64,000 nt of DNA from Excoecaria cochinchinensis (GCA_947683425.1 CANTUQ010000073.1:3692501-3756500); one strand, 5' to 3'; numbered from the stretch's first letter, positions 47,637 through 60,155 are shown. Translations and numbers: made by a program. Notes: a model not told the origin generated them from the sequence alone.

Positions 47637-48520
47637 TTTTTCTTTTTCCAGTAAGCTGGATACAAATATTTTTAGAGCAAGAAAAATTTCAAATTTATCC
47701 CTAATAATTTATTAGGAGAGATAATTTTCCCTTAATATTTATTTTAAAGTTAATTTTGTTATAAAATACCAAAATTATATAGAATATTATAAAAACGAAT
47801 TATAAAAATAAAATAATAGAATGAGTTTTATAAACAAATGGTGAAAAAATAAGTATTCTCTTGTTATCTCTTGTTATCCTTACATTTACTCTATTTATAG
47901 AGAGTATTATACTCTTAATTAGAAAAGCTATTAATTAATTAAGGAATAAAAGTTACAAAATTAATGAGAATTAAATGGACAATTACAACTTTTAATTAAA
48001 AAATTAATATGTAACGTGTTTTAATTAATCCATTTAATTAAGGGAAAAACTCTTAATTAAACGATATGATATGAAACATTTTCTATACCTATGAAATTCT
48101 CATGATTTATGAACATTTATAAACTCATTTATTTACAACAAATTTATAATTGAGGTCTTAATTTTGAGTACTAAAATGTTTCTTTATATTTTTTTATTTT
48201 TTTAATGTTATATTTTTAATACAATTCAATTTTTTTTAAACTTACTTTTCCCCTCGGGGTCTTACGTCATGGGTGAGGTACAAATTTTTTTGTTTTTTTT
48301 GTTTTTATTTTTTAAGTAAGTTAGATACAAATATTTTTATGAAAACAAAATTCAAATTTATCCTAATTATTAGAAAAGATATTTTTTTTCCTTAATATTT
48401 ATTTTAAAACTAATTGACGTCTAAATTTTGAATATTAAAATGTTACTTTTTATTTTTTTAATTTTTTAGTTTTATATTTTTATCACAATTCAATTTTTTT
48501 TTGAAACTTACTTTTCTTAT
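47637..48520. repeat. Target-site repeat: filled copy (right half), unfilled copy, partial copy
   Basis: After the 9-bp duplication the sequence AGTAAGCTGGATACAAATAT... continues the repeat begun at about 33555 (CTCGGAGTCTTACGTCATG). The same sequence without the MULE occurs at about 48243-48420 (CTCGGGGTCTTACGTCATG ... AAGTAAGTTAGATACAAATA). A further overlapping segment (AATTTTGAGTACTAAAATGT, 48153) recurs at 48424. The unit is AT-rich and of unknown origin. The space 48521-49015 shows nothing else. Confidence 0.8.
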
Positions 48521-49015
48521 AAGTTGTGTCAAAAATTTATGAAATTATTCCAAAAAATGTGTACCAAATTTTTTATATTAATCAAAGTGTGCCAACTATA
48601 TACTAAAAGTTTTCTAAAAATATCATAACTTGAATCATAGGACTATTCGAAAATTTTAAAATTATTTTATAACTATCGTAACTCCTAAGTAGCTCTATAA
48701 TTTTACCTAAAATAGTTAGAGTAGACTTGTTTTGATTGGTATTAGAGTCTTGATAGAAGTATTTGAGAGTAATTTCATAGATTTTAGATGTATTTAAAAG
48801 GACAAATAAGTTCCGAAAAAAAAAATGATATTGAATTGAGGTAAGAACATAAAATTGAAAAATCAAGTGAACATGAAAAGGCATTTTAGTACCCAATATC
48901 ACAACGTTAGGGGCAAATTATCTCCAAAATAAATATTAAAGGAAAATTAACTTATTTAATAAAACATTAGAAGCAAATTAGAATCTTATCCCTTTCTTTT
49001 TTAAGAAAAGAGAAG

Positions 49016-49496
49016 TGATAATACAACTATCGTTTGGGCCTAACCAAGCCAAGGCCAAACGAAACCCAAATCTAGCTAAGCTTGCTCAAGTGAAAGGCTT
49101 AGACATGCCAAGCAAGCAAAGAGCTGACTGTGTAATCTGTCCAATCGGTTTGATAGGGCACACCCTTGTTAGTCCTCTGACACACGTTACAGGCCATAAG
49201 CCCATGCTTCCTGTCTACTCCTTATCAAATCGCTACTTGACTATCTCTATATGGGACAGACCACTTGAGTAGATTTCCTCCCTTTCTATAATTACCCCAT
49301 CACTGTAGACTCAGGTATCATCATTTAGAGACATTCTCTCACTATTATCTCTCTTTAAATACACTATTGGCTTAAACTTCAAAGTGTTTATGCCCTGTCC
49401 GACCGGGCAAGCTTTCTTGCAGATAATGAAGATCCGATCCGCTCGTGCAAAACCACCATCCGGCCTCTATTGATTTTGATATCTTAGAAACTATCA
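49016..49496 (+). repeat. 5' LTR of Tat-B
   Basis: TGATAATACAACTATC to ACTATCA, followed by TTTGGCGCTTTCGCTGAGAG, the primer-binding site region equivalent to that of Tat-A. Confidence 0.85.
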
Positions 49497-49519
49497 TTTG
49501 GCGCTTTCGCTGAGAGCCG

Positions 49520-50256
49520 ATGGCAGGTTCAGAGCATGATGACGATCCTAGGGACGAGCAAGATAATCGATCCGGTGACAGTCAAGGTGGAGTAAAGTCC
49601 ACTGAGAGGAGAGAGGCGCCTCATGAATCCCTCGCTAGAGCTAATATGCTCCCCATGTTTAATCAGGAGTGCCTGGCACAGCTAGATAACACCCCCATTA
49701 CCGTGAGGGACATGAAAATGATTATCAAAGATGTTGCTAAGAATTTCATTCAATCCGCCAGCAACAGTAAGCAGCCCTAGGTTTCGAAAAGGAACTTAGA
49801 AGCTGATGGTGAGCGAGGAAAGGAAAGGAATCAGAAAAGCAAGAATATCATGATATCGAAAATGGGAAGCAAAGACTATGAAAAGTCTAGCACTTGCTCC
49901 AGTCTCGTGTGATGGGCAGACGAAACAAAGGAAAAGAGAAAATGCGTACTGAGGATAAAGACGACACCTCTGACACGCATGATCCCACTTACGCCCTATT
50001 GAGGCCAATATCACCATTGACTTATGTAAGTGATGATTTTTCTTATGTTTGCACTCCTAAAAGAAGGATCATGCAGAAAGGAAAGCGGGCGAGGACCCAA
50101 GGATAGAAAAGGAGGATACTTGGTTCTTGGGAAAAGTAAAGAAATTCAAGCTTGTGAATCCTAGAAAACCCATTTTCAACGGTAATACCGTCTACCACTT
50201 TTGTCACGAAATTAGGGAAGCTGAACTAACCAGCAGGTTCAAAGAGATAAGGATGC
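49520..50256 (+). pseudogene. Tat-B gag, N-terminal part, broken
   Basis: From ATG 49520 (MAGSEHDDDPRDEQD), homologous to the Tat-A gag: LPMFNQECLAQLDNTPITVRD matches LLPEFNDAAIRQPEDTPVTMRD-type text there, then DDFSYVCTPKRR (about 50030-50065) and FNGNTVYHFCHEIREAELTS (about 50178-50235). Stops at 49778 and 50104 and frame changes. It is cut at 50256 by the nested LTR element. Confidence 0.8.
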
Positions 50257-53200
50257 TATAGACACCGGATCCCGAGGCAGCCCAAATTAGAGTTACTCGA
50301 TGAGAATATTTATACCTGTTTCACAGGTGGAGAACTGAAAGTGCTTATTTTCATCATTGGATTCATAAATTTTTGAAAGTCTTTCTCAGACTTAGCCTTT
50401 TGCACTTCTCCGGAGCTATTTAAATTGCAAAATTTGGCTTTTGAGATGACAGACGACCATCTCTCAAGTAGAGACACCTGTATATCAGGCAATTTTATTT
50501 TTGTAATTTTAATTTTATTTCTGATAGCTGCCCGTCTGTTATTAAGTGTCGTCCGTCTGTGGCATCGTTCACAATAGAAAATATGCAACAGATCCGATTT
50601 AAAAAAAATAGGAGAATTTGATGGGATTTTCAAGGCTGATTTTTTGGAGATTTTTGAGGCTAAGATCTGCTTTTCCTTCCCAAAATCCCTAAATCTAAGG
50701 CTTTCCTTCTTGAGAAAAAGAAGGATAAAATCTATTTCAAAAAGGGGGAGAGAGATAACTTTAGAGAGGGAGAATTTTAGAGAGAGAATCTTGGAGAGAG
50801 CAAGATTCTTAAAGAGAGTCAGATTACTAAGAAAGAAAGAGCGATTTTCTTCTTTTGGCAATTTGAACTTTTGGAGAATAGCAATCTTCTGAGAAAAAAA
50901 AAATCAATTTCTTTTCTTGGAACCCTTTTTTGATCGGGTTTAAAACACAATAAAAAGCAAGATTTTTAGAGAGAGAAAGAGAGTTTCTTGTTTTGGTTTA
51001 AATCCAGTTATGGAATTCAAGGAGGACACCAAGCACACTTTCGTTCTCCATAGATCATACAAATTTGAGGGTAAATATTTTGGGTAGAATTTCTTTTCCT
51101 TTTCTTCTCACATTTAAATTCAACCAATTGCCATGAAAATGTCTTAGCTCTATTTGATTTATGTGAGTGATTTTACATGCTTATATATTTGTTCTAGGAT
51201 TGTCATGTCATGAATGAATAAAAATAACCCAAAATATGTAGAGAATGCATGTTAATAGCTTTTTCTCCAATAATGGTGTTTTGATTTTTTTTTTTTTTGC
51301 ATGTTTAAATCTGTAATTCTTTGATTTTTTAGTTTTTATGATTTAAATAAATTCTTGGAGTTATGGGCGTGATTTTATTGTGTTTTTAGGCCTTGATATG
51401 CATGCTTAGATTATTTGGCATGAAAATATGGATTGAATTTTGAGTTTTCCACTTTTTCTTTCTTCTGCGCGTGACAGACAGGAAAAAGACTTGAGCGATG
51501 CCCGTATCTCATAACGAGTGACGAGACAGAGCAGAAGTCCTCCTTCCCGTCTCTTACCTGTTATCCTGCTCGTCCCTCATGCATGTTGGCCATCTGTGAC
51601 ATCCTGTTTTGTGTTTTAAGTCCCTTTAATGCGTATTTCTTCACCTTTTATGTTATTTTGTATATTTTATGTTAATTTCTTGTCTTATAGCATGAAATCT
51701 AATTCTTTCTGCCATTATGTGCTTCTGTCTCTCTTATTTTATTTCCAGCATTTTATTTGTTTGAACATTTATGATGTTTCTAACTTGTATATCTTATTTT
51801 GTCCTTTTTGGCCCGAAATACCTCTCAGGAGTGCTTTCCCCGACGAATGGAGATTTAGAGGCAAGGGTGATTGGATTGATTATTTTCTTTTGCACTTTAT
51901 TTTTTGTTCTTTTAGATTGCCTTTCCTTTCTTTTATTTTGATTTGGATTTGTAATAATAAAACATTTTTATGCGTGTTAACTTAAAAACTCACTAAAAAG
52001 ATTTATACAAATAAAACGGGACTTTTCTTAATAAAATAGGACAAATGTCCTAATTTTTCTATTCCAAAATGACACATAAAGAAAGAGTTCTTGTTTTCAT
52101 CAAAATGGGATCACTCATCCCTCTTTTCCTAAAAAATCATTTAAGAACTCTTCATTTTTGTAAATAACGTGCATGCGAGAACCAACATTTCTACCTAAAC
52201 GAATCTCCCGTTTTATGTATCTTTTATTTTCTATTTATTGGGATTATTTTGCCTTATTTCATTTGTAAGATAATTTTGCTTTATTTTTTTTAACTTTCTT
52301 TACATGCTTGAAATGCACTTTTGTTTATTTAATTTTTGTAAAATCGTGTAAGAAAAGAAATAGAAAATTAATCTTAAAAACTCATCTATATGAACATTTA
52401 ACCAAGGTATAAGTAAGAGTGATGTCCTAAACCATCTCTGATTTTGGCCTCATAAGATTAGAACAACTTTTTCAATGTTTTATTGGGTGGCCACTCCATG
52501 ACACTTGCCTTATGGTGCCCAACTAATGCTCTTGTAGGTTGATCGTCAACAATGGAATAGGGATACTCCATCTAGTGTGAAGCGACCAATCTTCATGAGT
52601 TTAATGAACCTCTCTTAAAAGCGGGCCTCTAGGGATAGCGGGATTCGGCACGCTTCACAGTGGCAACTCCACTAGCGACCATAAGACCTTGCTCCTAAAG
52701 TATCTTGGTTAAATTAAATATAAGTGAGTTTTTAAAATTAAAGTTCAATCTTTTTTCGAAAAAAAAATTGCATTGAATTCATACTAGAACCTTAGAACTA
52801 TGCTAAGAGTCCATTTTCTTGCCCCGGTGCATTCCCGAAGTACAACCCTACGTTCACTCGATGTGGCGAAGTGTTAAGGATAATCATTAGCCCAAGCCTT
52901 ATACCATTTGGTATATTGAATGATGTCGCGATTGGTCATTATGCTAGTGATGAGTTAGACCCATTGGCAGGGATCATGCTTGTGTAGCCCTAAAGTTTTA
53001 TCACCAGACTAAAGCCCATGTAATGATAATAGACACTTCAAAGGCTTGGGTAAAACTTTTCTTAGGTGACATGTACCGTAATATTATGCTTGTTATATGA
53101 GCAATTACATATTGAACAAATTCAACCAAATTAAGTGGTCATTCATCAAAGACTTTCATACTCCGATAGGGCCGTTCTAATTCATTCTAGTTGTTTGAGT

Positions 53201-53398
53201 ACGTAATGGCCAAAATTCATATGTATGCGCTTTAAATAAGAGAGGTTATGCTGCCAATTTTTCGCGTGCACCATACGAATCCATTGGATTCCCCGATAAT
53301 CCTTGGGCTAAGCCATCTAGGAAAAAGACCACACGACCTCCTGTGTGAGAGTGGTAAGGTTAGAAGGTTTTTATCTTTGCTCTTATATGTGGTTGTTG

Positions 53399-53640
53399 GT
53401 CTTGCACAACACGACCATGCATTATAGGCCATTCATGCATCATTCTAACCCCTTTGATTGTTCAGCCATCATAGGTCATTTGCTGCAACACGATCTCGCA
53501 TTATATGTCATTTATGCATCATTCTAACTCTTTGATTTTTCAACCATCGTAGACCACTTGTTGCATAGCACGATCATGCACTACATGTCATTCATACATC
53601 ATTCTAATCCCTTGATTTTTCAGCCATCATAGGTGTTTTA
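53399..53640 (+). repeat. Tandem repeat, about 80 bp, three to four copies
   Basis: TTTGATT(G/T)TTCAGCCATC...CACGATC(T/A)(C/T)GCATTA...CATCATTCTAA recurs with starts near 53453, 53532 and 53611, plus a partial first copy. It lies in the leader between primer-binding site and gag. Confidence 0.8.
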
Positions 53641-53708
53641 GGGGTTCTGACAGCCTCATTATCAGAGGATCTTTGAGTAAATAGCTAGAGCTAGTAGAAA
53701 GGGGAAAG

Positions 53709-54300
53709 ATGTCTAGTCCGATACAACGTACTAATACTTCGGAGTTTTATGACCTAGATAGGAGATTTAAGGAGTTTGAAAGAAGGATGATGGCCTTGAT
53801 TAACGAAAAGATTGCCGCCATGACGCCTACTCTTGGAGTGCAGCTTATAGTGCTTGCTGTCAACTAAGTTAAACTGGCCACGATTGGGGAGGCTTCTATG
53901 GCAGTAGCTACAGTACTTCCACATGCTACTAAGCCCAAAGGCAGGACACCGCCTATTTCATTAGTCTAGTAAGGAAAAGTGCACAAAAACTCCGGTTATG
54001 TTAGTAGCAGTGATCACCAAAGAACATGGGAAGTATTAACTGCTGAAACAACTAAGAGGCATTATTCCAACCTGGACAGATTTTTGTCTTGCATCTTTGA
54101 TAGGCTGACTAATGAAGGAAAGTTACAGCCATGACTAGCCAGAAACCAAGGGCGGCTTATTATCGTACAGATCAGTATTGTGCTTTCCATTGGTACACTA
54201 GCCATCCAACTGATAACTACCGAACTTTGAGGGATAAAATTCAAGACATCATCGACAGTAAATAGATTTCTGACCTAAAAGAAGAAACCCTGAGTGGAAT
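53709..54300 (+). pseudogene. gag remnant of the nested element
   Basis: From ATG 53709: RTNTSEFYDLDRRFKEFERR, a helical N-terminus, with a stop after about 55 residues. Further on, in another frame, a knuckle-like CAFHWYTSHPTDNYRTLRDKI (54179-54240) has the form CxFHx4GHxTxxC of Tat/Athila-type gag except that the last Cys is Tyr and the Gly is Ser. Broken. Confidence 0.6.
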
Positions 54301-55849
54301 TCGAAGCACTAATGCCTAAGTTAAGCAGGGAATTTCTAAAGGTATAGAGAGTGGAAAGGCATCAGCTACAGCACCTGCACCGCAAGAAGTAGAGGGTGAT
54401 GTTCTCGGAGGACATTGAATGTATTATTAATCAGAATTTATGTTGTATTATTTTTAATGTATGTTTTTTAGTGTAATTTTGCTTAATATTTATTAGAAAC
54501 ATAATATGAAACATTTATGTTTGTTATTTTTCTTTTAGTTATTTTTAATGGTTTTATTTTGTTGAATATAAGTTCGGTTTTCGGTACCATTTGCACCCCT
54601 CTGAGGATGCTTGTGTTTTCCCTACGGGGATGCTTGATTTATTACCCATTATCCACAACATAGAAGAGGCAAGCTGTAGATGTTTGTACAAGTTTTATGA
54701 AATGTTAAGTGATAATATAAATCTTTTATATGTCTAGAATAAAAATAAAGCTTGACAACAATATTACATGAATAAAGTTCTGATATCCAGCTTATAGCCG
54801 ATTAAGTTATGATGATATGATTTATGTATGAAGATTTCTGAGCCTTTGCTTTATAATAAGATTTCTAACTCTTTATATATAAGGTAAACAATTAAATTGA
54901 TTATAGTGCTCTGAAAATGATTGAATATGACATGAATTTCGAATCATGGTGTCTGATTTATTTATAAGCAGGTAATATGATTAATTAATAATTATAAAGT
55001 TAAAAGTGTAATTGAGAATATTAATTTCTAGATAAAATGAGTAGGTTGGGGCTGTTATGCGCGTGCAATTCTGGTGACCAAGAACAAAACATGGCTGTGT
55101 TTTGATAAAACACGGTTAGGTTTTAGTGTAAATTCTGCCCTTCTTTTAATCAGCCTTGCACTTCTGATAAAACTTTGGAGTGATAGGAAACACCTAAGAA
55201 CACTTGGAAATATAAAAGTGATTATAATTAGTCAGCATGCCTTACATGATTATTGTAAATAATCACGTGTAGACTCTTGTGAGTGTATGTATAGTTTGAT
55301 TTTGCTATGGCTTGACTATTATTTGGTTTTAAATATTTATCCATTACTAATAATCAAATGAAGTAGATTTAATGTAAGAATGGAAATAAAGACAAGATCA
55401 AAATCAAGACTTTGGTATAGTTAAATAAATAAATAAAAGAAGTAATGAGCATGCATGACATACTATTTATAGTTAATATGTAAGAGCATAAGGATAAATT
55501 ATGTGCATGTAAATGGCCTAAGAAAATTAACCAAGGAAACAATAGTAATTACGAAATATGAATATATAGACTAGAGCATATAAATAAATATACGTATAAC
55601 ATATTGTAGACACCGGGTCCTGAGGCGGTCCAAAATCAGAATTACCCGAAGATAAAAATGATACTTGCCACAAGTAAAGGTGTCAAAGATGTTGTCTTCC
55701 TTGTCGAAAATTCCCTGTTTTCCTTTAAAAAGAAAAAAAATATTAATTAATAAAAATAATATATTCTCAACCCAAAAATTTCGCATTGTTACTTTTTTTT
55801 TAATTATTTTATTTAATTTATTTTTATTTTATAGTTTTTTTTTCCTATT

Positions 55850-56056
55850 TTTTTCGCGTGCCATGGGCGCAAGGTCGGCGTGCACCTGCGGGCGCGCACA
55901 CTGAGAGGGCTGCGCGCGCGCGCTGCCGAGGGCGTGCACGACCCACTAGGCACGCGCTGTCGAGGGCGCGCATGCGGTGGGTGATGTGGGCCCCTGGGCG
56001 CGTCTCGCCTGCCGCGAGGCGTGCGCACTCATAGCCCATGGGGGGGGGGGGGGGGG
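55850..56056. repeat. GC-rich patch and G17 run inside a solo LTR
   Basis: About 200 bp of CpG-rich sequence (alternating GCGCGCGCGC included) ending with 17 consecutive G (56040-56056), in otherwise AT-rich DNA. The corresponding part of the inverted LTR is GC-rich at about 62880-63045. Confidence 0.85.
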
Positions 56057-56767
56057 TCATTGCGAGGTTCCACCCGCGGCCTTTTTTGGCTTTCCCGCTA
56101 TCATTTTCTGCATTTTCTTTGTCGATTTGCAGTCTGTTTTTCCCGTTTCTTTCACTCTTTTGGTATCTTTGAAAAAATAAAATTAAAAAATTAATTTTAT
56201 CTTTTTTCTATTTTGGAAAAACAGAAAATTAAAAGGACTTTTACCTTCATTGTAGAGGAGAGCTGCATTTTTACAAAGAAAAGAAAAGCTTTTTCTCTCA
56301 ACAAAAAGGGGCAGTCGAGGATTTTCAAAAAGAAAAAACATTAGATTGTCAAGTCTAGCTTCTTTTTTTTCTTCTTCAAAATATTTTCCATCCGGAGATT
56401 TATTTCAAGCAAGGAAAATCAATTTCCTTTGTTTGACATTATCCCTCCAAAAAAAATAGTTTCTTAAGTTTTATTTATTTAAAACTTGAATTTTTCTCAA
56501 ATATTTTTGTATTAATTACCATAAATTTGACAAAGAGTACGGATCAAGGCATCCTATTTTCCGATCTATAAATTCTGAGGGTAAATATTTTTGGACCCGT
56601 TCTCACTTATTTTGTTCATCATTTATTATTGTCAATATTATTATTTTTGCTATTATTACCATAACTATTATTTATTTTTAGCATTTTAATGTGTTAATAT
56701 TACTGTTGATATATTATTTGTTTGCTTTAATTTGATTTCTTTGTGACTCTCTTCTTGTTATCATTAT

Positions 56768-56778
56768 CATCATCATCA

Positions 56779-56834
<56 letters not shown>

Positions 56835-56837
56835 GTT
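56768..56837. repeat. (ATT)n microsatellite
   Basis: Long ATT run inside the solo LTR, followed by interrupted ATT/GTT copies to about 56980. Confidence 0.9.
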
Positions 56838-58951
56838 ATTGTTATGACATGGTTACTATTACTATTATTCTCATTATTATTGCATTTATTATTATTATTG
56901 TTATTGTTACTATCATATTTATCACTATTATCATTTTGTTGTGTTGCATTATTATTATTGTTATTATCATTATTTATTATTGTGCCCAACATTATTTCGT
57001 CTTTATTTGATTAATCTTTAGAACTATCACTAATATTTTGATGTAACTTTTATGTCTGAGATTTGATTTGGGTCGTGTTATGTGAGTGTCCCCGTGACCT
57101 TCCGGATGGATCACCACGCGTAGGAGACCGCGTCGTTTGGTGAGACTTTCCTTATTTCTCTTCTTTTTGTTGTGTTTACTTGTACAATAAATATTTTATT
57201 TATGCCCGCGTGAGATAAAAAATCACAAAAATATTTTTATAATTAAATTAAAATTTTCACTAATAAAATTGGGACCAATGTCCTGCGTTTTAGCCCAGAA
57301 ATGTAAAACATCACAATAAAACGAAGAGTTCATTTTTCTCCAAAATGGGATTACTCATCACGGTTTTCAACCCAACAATCAAACAACTCTTCGACCCCTT
57401 TTCAAATAAGTACGAAAGAACCAATGTTCCTAAACCTTCAAACAAGCGCGAAGGAACCAATGTTCCTAAACCAAACGAATGTCACGATTTATGTATGCTT
57501 TTCTCATGTTTGATTTTGTTTGATTGTTTCAAATTTATATTCATTTCCTTTTGGGCCCTTGTAATTAATTTTGGGGCAACATTACTCAATTTTTCATTTG
57601 GAGATTGTATTCCGTCCCAACTTATATTTTTAATCTTCTTTTATTTGGGATTGTATTCTGCCCCTATTACTTTTGTAATTGTGTGCTTGCGTGTTTACTG
57701 CTTTCTTTTATCGCTTTATTTATTATTTTTCTTTATAGCTTTTATTTACTACTTTGAATGCTTGAAATGCGCTTTCAATTAAATGCATTGATCGTGTGAG
57801 ATAAGAGGTGAAATTTTAGAAAATTAAAAACTCATTTATAATTAACTAAAATATAAATAACAGTGAAGTTCCGAATACCAATATCTAGTCTAGACCAATA
57901 AGAGGTTAGAAACTTTTTCCAATTTCTTGTAAATTGGGTGGCGACTCCAAAATACCTCAAAGTTATCTAAAGGTGTCGTGAAGATAGATGATCCTTCCCG
58001 ATGTTCTATTGGGAAGGAGGTATTCAAGATGTCTCATGGCACCCAAGATCAAAAGACGCGAACCAATCCCTCGAATCCTAAAATCGGGTTCAGCGAGGGC
58101 CTTTGCTAGGTCCGGCACGCGTCACACATATATAGATGAAAATAAGCTTTGAAATACATTAAACTGTATGTGAATATATGGATATATAATCTTGAGTATG
58201 CTAATTGATAATTTGAGTATTGTGATCTGAATGTGAGAAATATGAAAATGCATCCTATTATCTGACTTGATTATAAACAAATAGATTAAGCATGTTGAAC
58301 ATCCTATTCTCTTATTATTATGCTTATTAGGTTTATAAGAATGTTATAATATACATGTTTGTTTGACGATCACTATAAGTGGTTGTCTAAATTTATAAGT
58401 TCCTCACTAAGTTTTATGCTTAGCAAAAATTTCTTTTTTAATCCGTGTAGATACTAGTATCAATTCTTTTCACAAAGATGATCCACAGGGTTGAAGGCCA
58501 ACTTAGATATAGGAAAGGAGTCTTTTTGTAAGCTTCTTTGTGAGTCTAAATCAATGTATATGTAATTCCTCGTCCAATTTTCATAATTGTAAATATGTAT
58601 CTATCAATTGTATTATGTAAGCAATTTAAACTGCTAACCTGAAATGTAATTAATCTATATAAGTTCAAAAGAAGGATATGTATATGTGTATGTTGGATTA
58701 TGAATATTTAGAATGTGTGACATGTAATTAATAAAAGAAAAAGTTTATAGTGGAATTCTGGTATCTGTACACAGTAGTGTGACATCGTGCTACATGCAGT
58801 CCCGTATTATCAGCCAAAGTTGTAGGAAGCCTCCAGGGGGTGTTACACGCGATAAGTAAAAAAGGCAAAATAGTAGATGAAATATATAATTTCCATTTCA
58901 ATTTTTAATATAAAAATAACATGTTGATTAGTAAGGGCACCGATCTTACTA

Positions 58952-59277
58952 TTTCTATTCGCTTTCTCCATCCTTAGGAGTATTATTGTCTTCTTCATTT
59001 TTTGAAGCATCGTAGTCGGCATGCACATCATCATCACTAGACTTGTTATCCTCATCGTCTGAAGACGCTTTTGGAAGAGCAGCAGGAACCACCATGAAGC
59101 TAAAATCAGCCTCGAGGTAGTGCTTTTCACACTCAGCCATGATATGGGTAATCAAGTCACTCTAAAGCACGCTGATATGATTAATTAGGGCACTCTCTCG
59201 ATCGGTTAGCTCCCTTTGGTGTGCATACTCTGTTACAAAATTAGTGGTCGCTACTAGAACATTCTCAAAAGCCATTT
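58952..59277 (-). pseudogene. Antisense gene fragment of Tat-B
   Basis: One minus-strand frame from ATG 59277 to 58952, with a single TAG at about 59164. It reads as a helical segment (RELTDRESALINHI) then an acidic tail (SSDDEDNKSSDDD). Position relative to the 3' LTR and composition match the C-terminal part of the Tat-A antisense gene; N-terminal blocks are lost. Upstream (59280-59560) is noncoding leader-like sequence. Confidence 0.6.
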
Positions 59278-59856
59278 TCAAAGGGGGGATTGATGTAGGT
59301 ATAGAAAATTTGTTCTACCTCTTTTAATGCCTCCAAAAGTTCCAAATGAGCCAAAGAGAAAGAAAGAGAAGAAGAAGAAGATGATGATGATGAATAAGAA
59401 GAAACGGAAACAAAGGACATGTAAGCAAAACTGCTTACTTAGAAAAATTGGGGGAAGAACTTTGAAGCTTTGAAGATCGAAGGGACAAAAAGCCAAAGAA
59501 AACCTAAGAAGTTCGCCAAAATGCAAAAAAATGAAATGAAATCGCCCATTTATGAAGATGAAGAGTTTCCTTCCCTAACATGCCAGATCCGGCGTTTTCA
59601 TCGGGAACAGCCATGTGTCAATACATGATCGGAGGACTCAAAAGGCAAAGTGCTACCAACCAAATAAGCGAATCGTCACTATGATTAGCGCGCCCAACGA
59701 GGTGACCTTCATTCAATGCGCTGACAGCTGATGCAATGGTCGGGAATGTGAAAGGACAAGTCCAAAATTCGACATTCAAAAATTAAAATGGACTAATTAA
59801 GGCTCACGGCACAGTTTTCTGCTTCGACCTAATCAGATCTATTCGGAGGGGACAAA

Positions 59857-60155
59857 TGATAATATAACTATCATTTAGGCCTAATCGGCCCAAGGCCAAA
59901 CGAAGACCAAATCCAGCCAAAGCCTGCTCAAGTGAAAGGCTTAGACGTACCAGGCAAGCAAAGAGCCGACAACATAATCTGTCCTATCGGTCTGACAGGG
60001 CACACCCCTGTTAGTCCATTAACACAAGTTATAGGCCATAGGCCCATCCTTTCTGTCTACTTCCTGTCAAATTGCCGCCTGACTATCTCAATATGGGACA
60101 TACCATTCGGAGGAGCATCCTGTCAAATCGCCGTCTGACTATCTCAATATGGGAT
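59857..60155 (+). repeat. 3' LTR of Tat-B, truncated
   Basis: TGATAATATAACTATCATTT follows GGAGGGGACAAA and matches 49016 onward for about 240 bp. Then a piece of LTR is duplicated (CCTGTCAAAT...ATATGGGA at 60063 and 60119, 56-bp period) and the LTR stops. Confidence 0.8.

Larger units (their letters stand above)
50257..54430 (+). mobile_element. Nested Ty3/gypsy-type element: LTR plus partial internal region
   Basis: The LTR (50257-52659, about 2.4 kb) starts TATAGACACCGGATC, a mutated TGTAGACACCGGGTC, and ends GGCACGCTTCACA. It shares ends and many internal words with the solo LTRs at 55605-58126 and 60813-63251. A primer-binding site-like TGGCAACTCCACTAGCGACC follows at 52661, then a leader with tandem repeats and a gag remnant to about 54300. 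No pol and no 3' LTR of this copy are seen; the right limit is approximate. Confidence 0.7.
55605..58126 (+). mobile_element. Solo LTR (TGTAGACACC family), plus orientation
   Basis: TGTAGACACCGGGTCC to GGCACGCGTCACA, 2522 bp, with a perfect 5-bp duplication CATAT at 55600-55604 and 58127-58131. No internal region. Contains a GC-rich patch with a G17 run (55850-56056), an (ATT)n tract (56768-56837) and a 31-bp tandem duplication around CCAATGTTCCTAAACC (57408-57475). Confidence 0.93.
54430..58846 (+). mobile_element. Remnant of a long chromovirus-type LTR, interrupted
   Basis: Sequence flanking the solo LTR at 55605-58126 ends at 58846 with CCAGGGGGTGTTACA, the end usual for Tekay-like LTRs and matching the end of the 17285-20168 LTR. 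A CTCACTAAGTTTTATGCTTA word at about 58402, typical of that LTR class, supports this. The start (TGTRACACC) was not found, so the left limit is a guess. Confidence 0.4.
49016..60155 (+). mobile_element. Tat-B: second Tat-lineage retrotransposon, gutted and filled with nested LTR elements
   Basis: Left part: LTR 49016-49496, primer-binding site, gag start (to 50256). Right part: antisense-gene fragment (59277-58952), polypurine tract GGAGGGGACAAA and 3' LTR from 59857, truncated about 60155. All of pol is absent. The 8.6 kb between consists of other LTR elements. Sequence is homologous to, but clearly diverged from, Tat-A. No target duplication can be tested because the right end is lost. Confidence 0.8.

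Noticed and set aside
33560..48260. Direct repeats CTTACGTCATG around the MULE read as LTRs
   Set aside because: They belong to the tandem target-site repeat: the MULE lies inside one copy and the other is unfilled. The 9-bp duplication and inverted ends define a MULE.
55813..56060. Arg/Ala-rich open frames on the minus strand
   Set aside because: Result of the GC-rich patch, overlapping in two frames; no homology seen.
56714..56992. Asn-rich 92-codon frame; likewise Leu/Ile-rich frames at 61755-62009
   Set aside because: Translation of (ATT)n and (TAA)n microsatellites.
57345..57782. 145-codon hydrophobic frame
   Set aside because: Inside a solo LTR, T-rich composition gives Phe/Leu/Ile runs; no homologous frame in the sister LTR.
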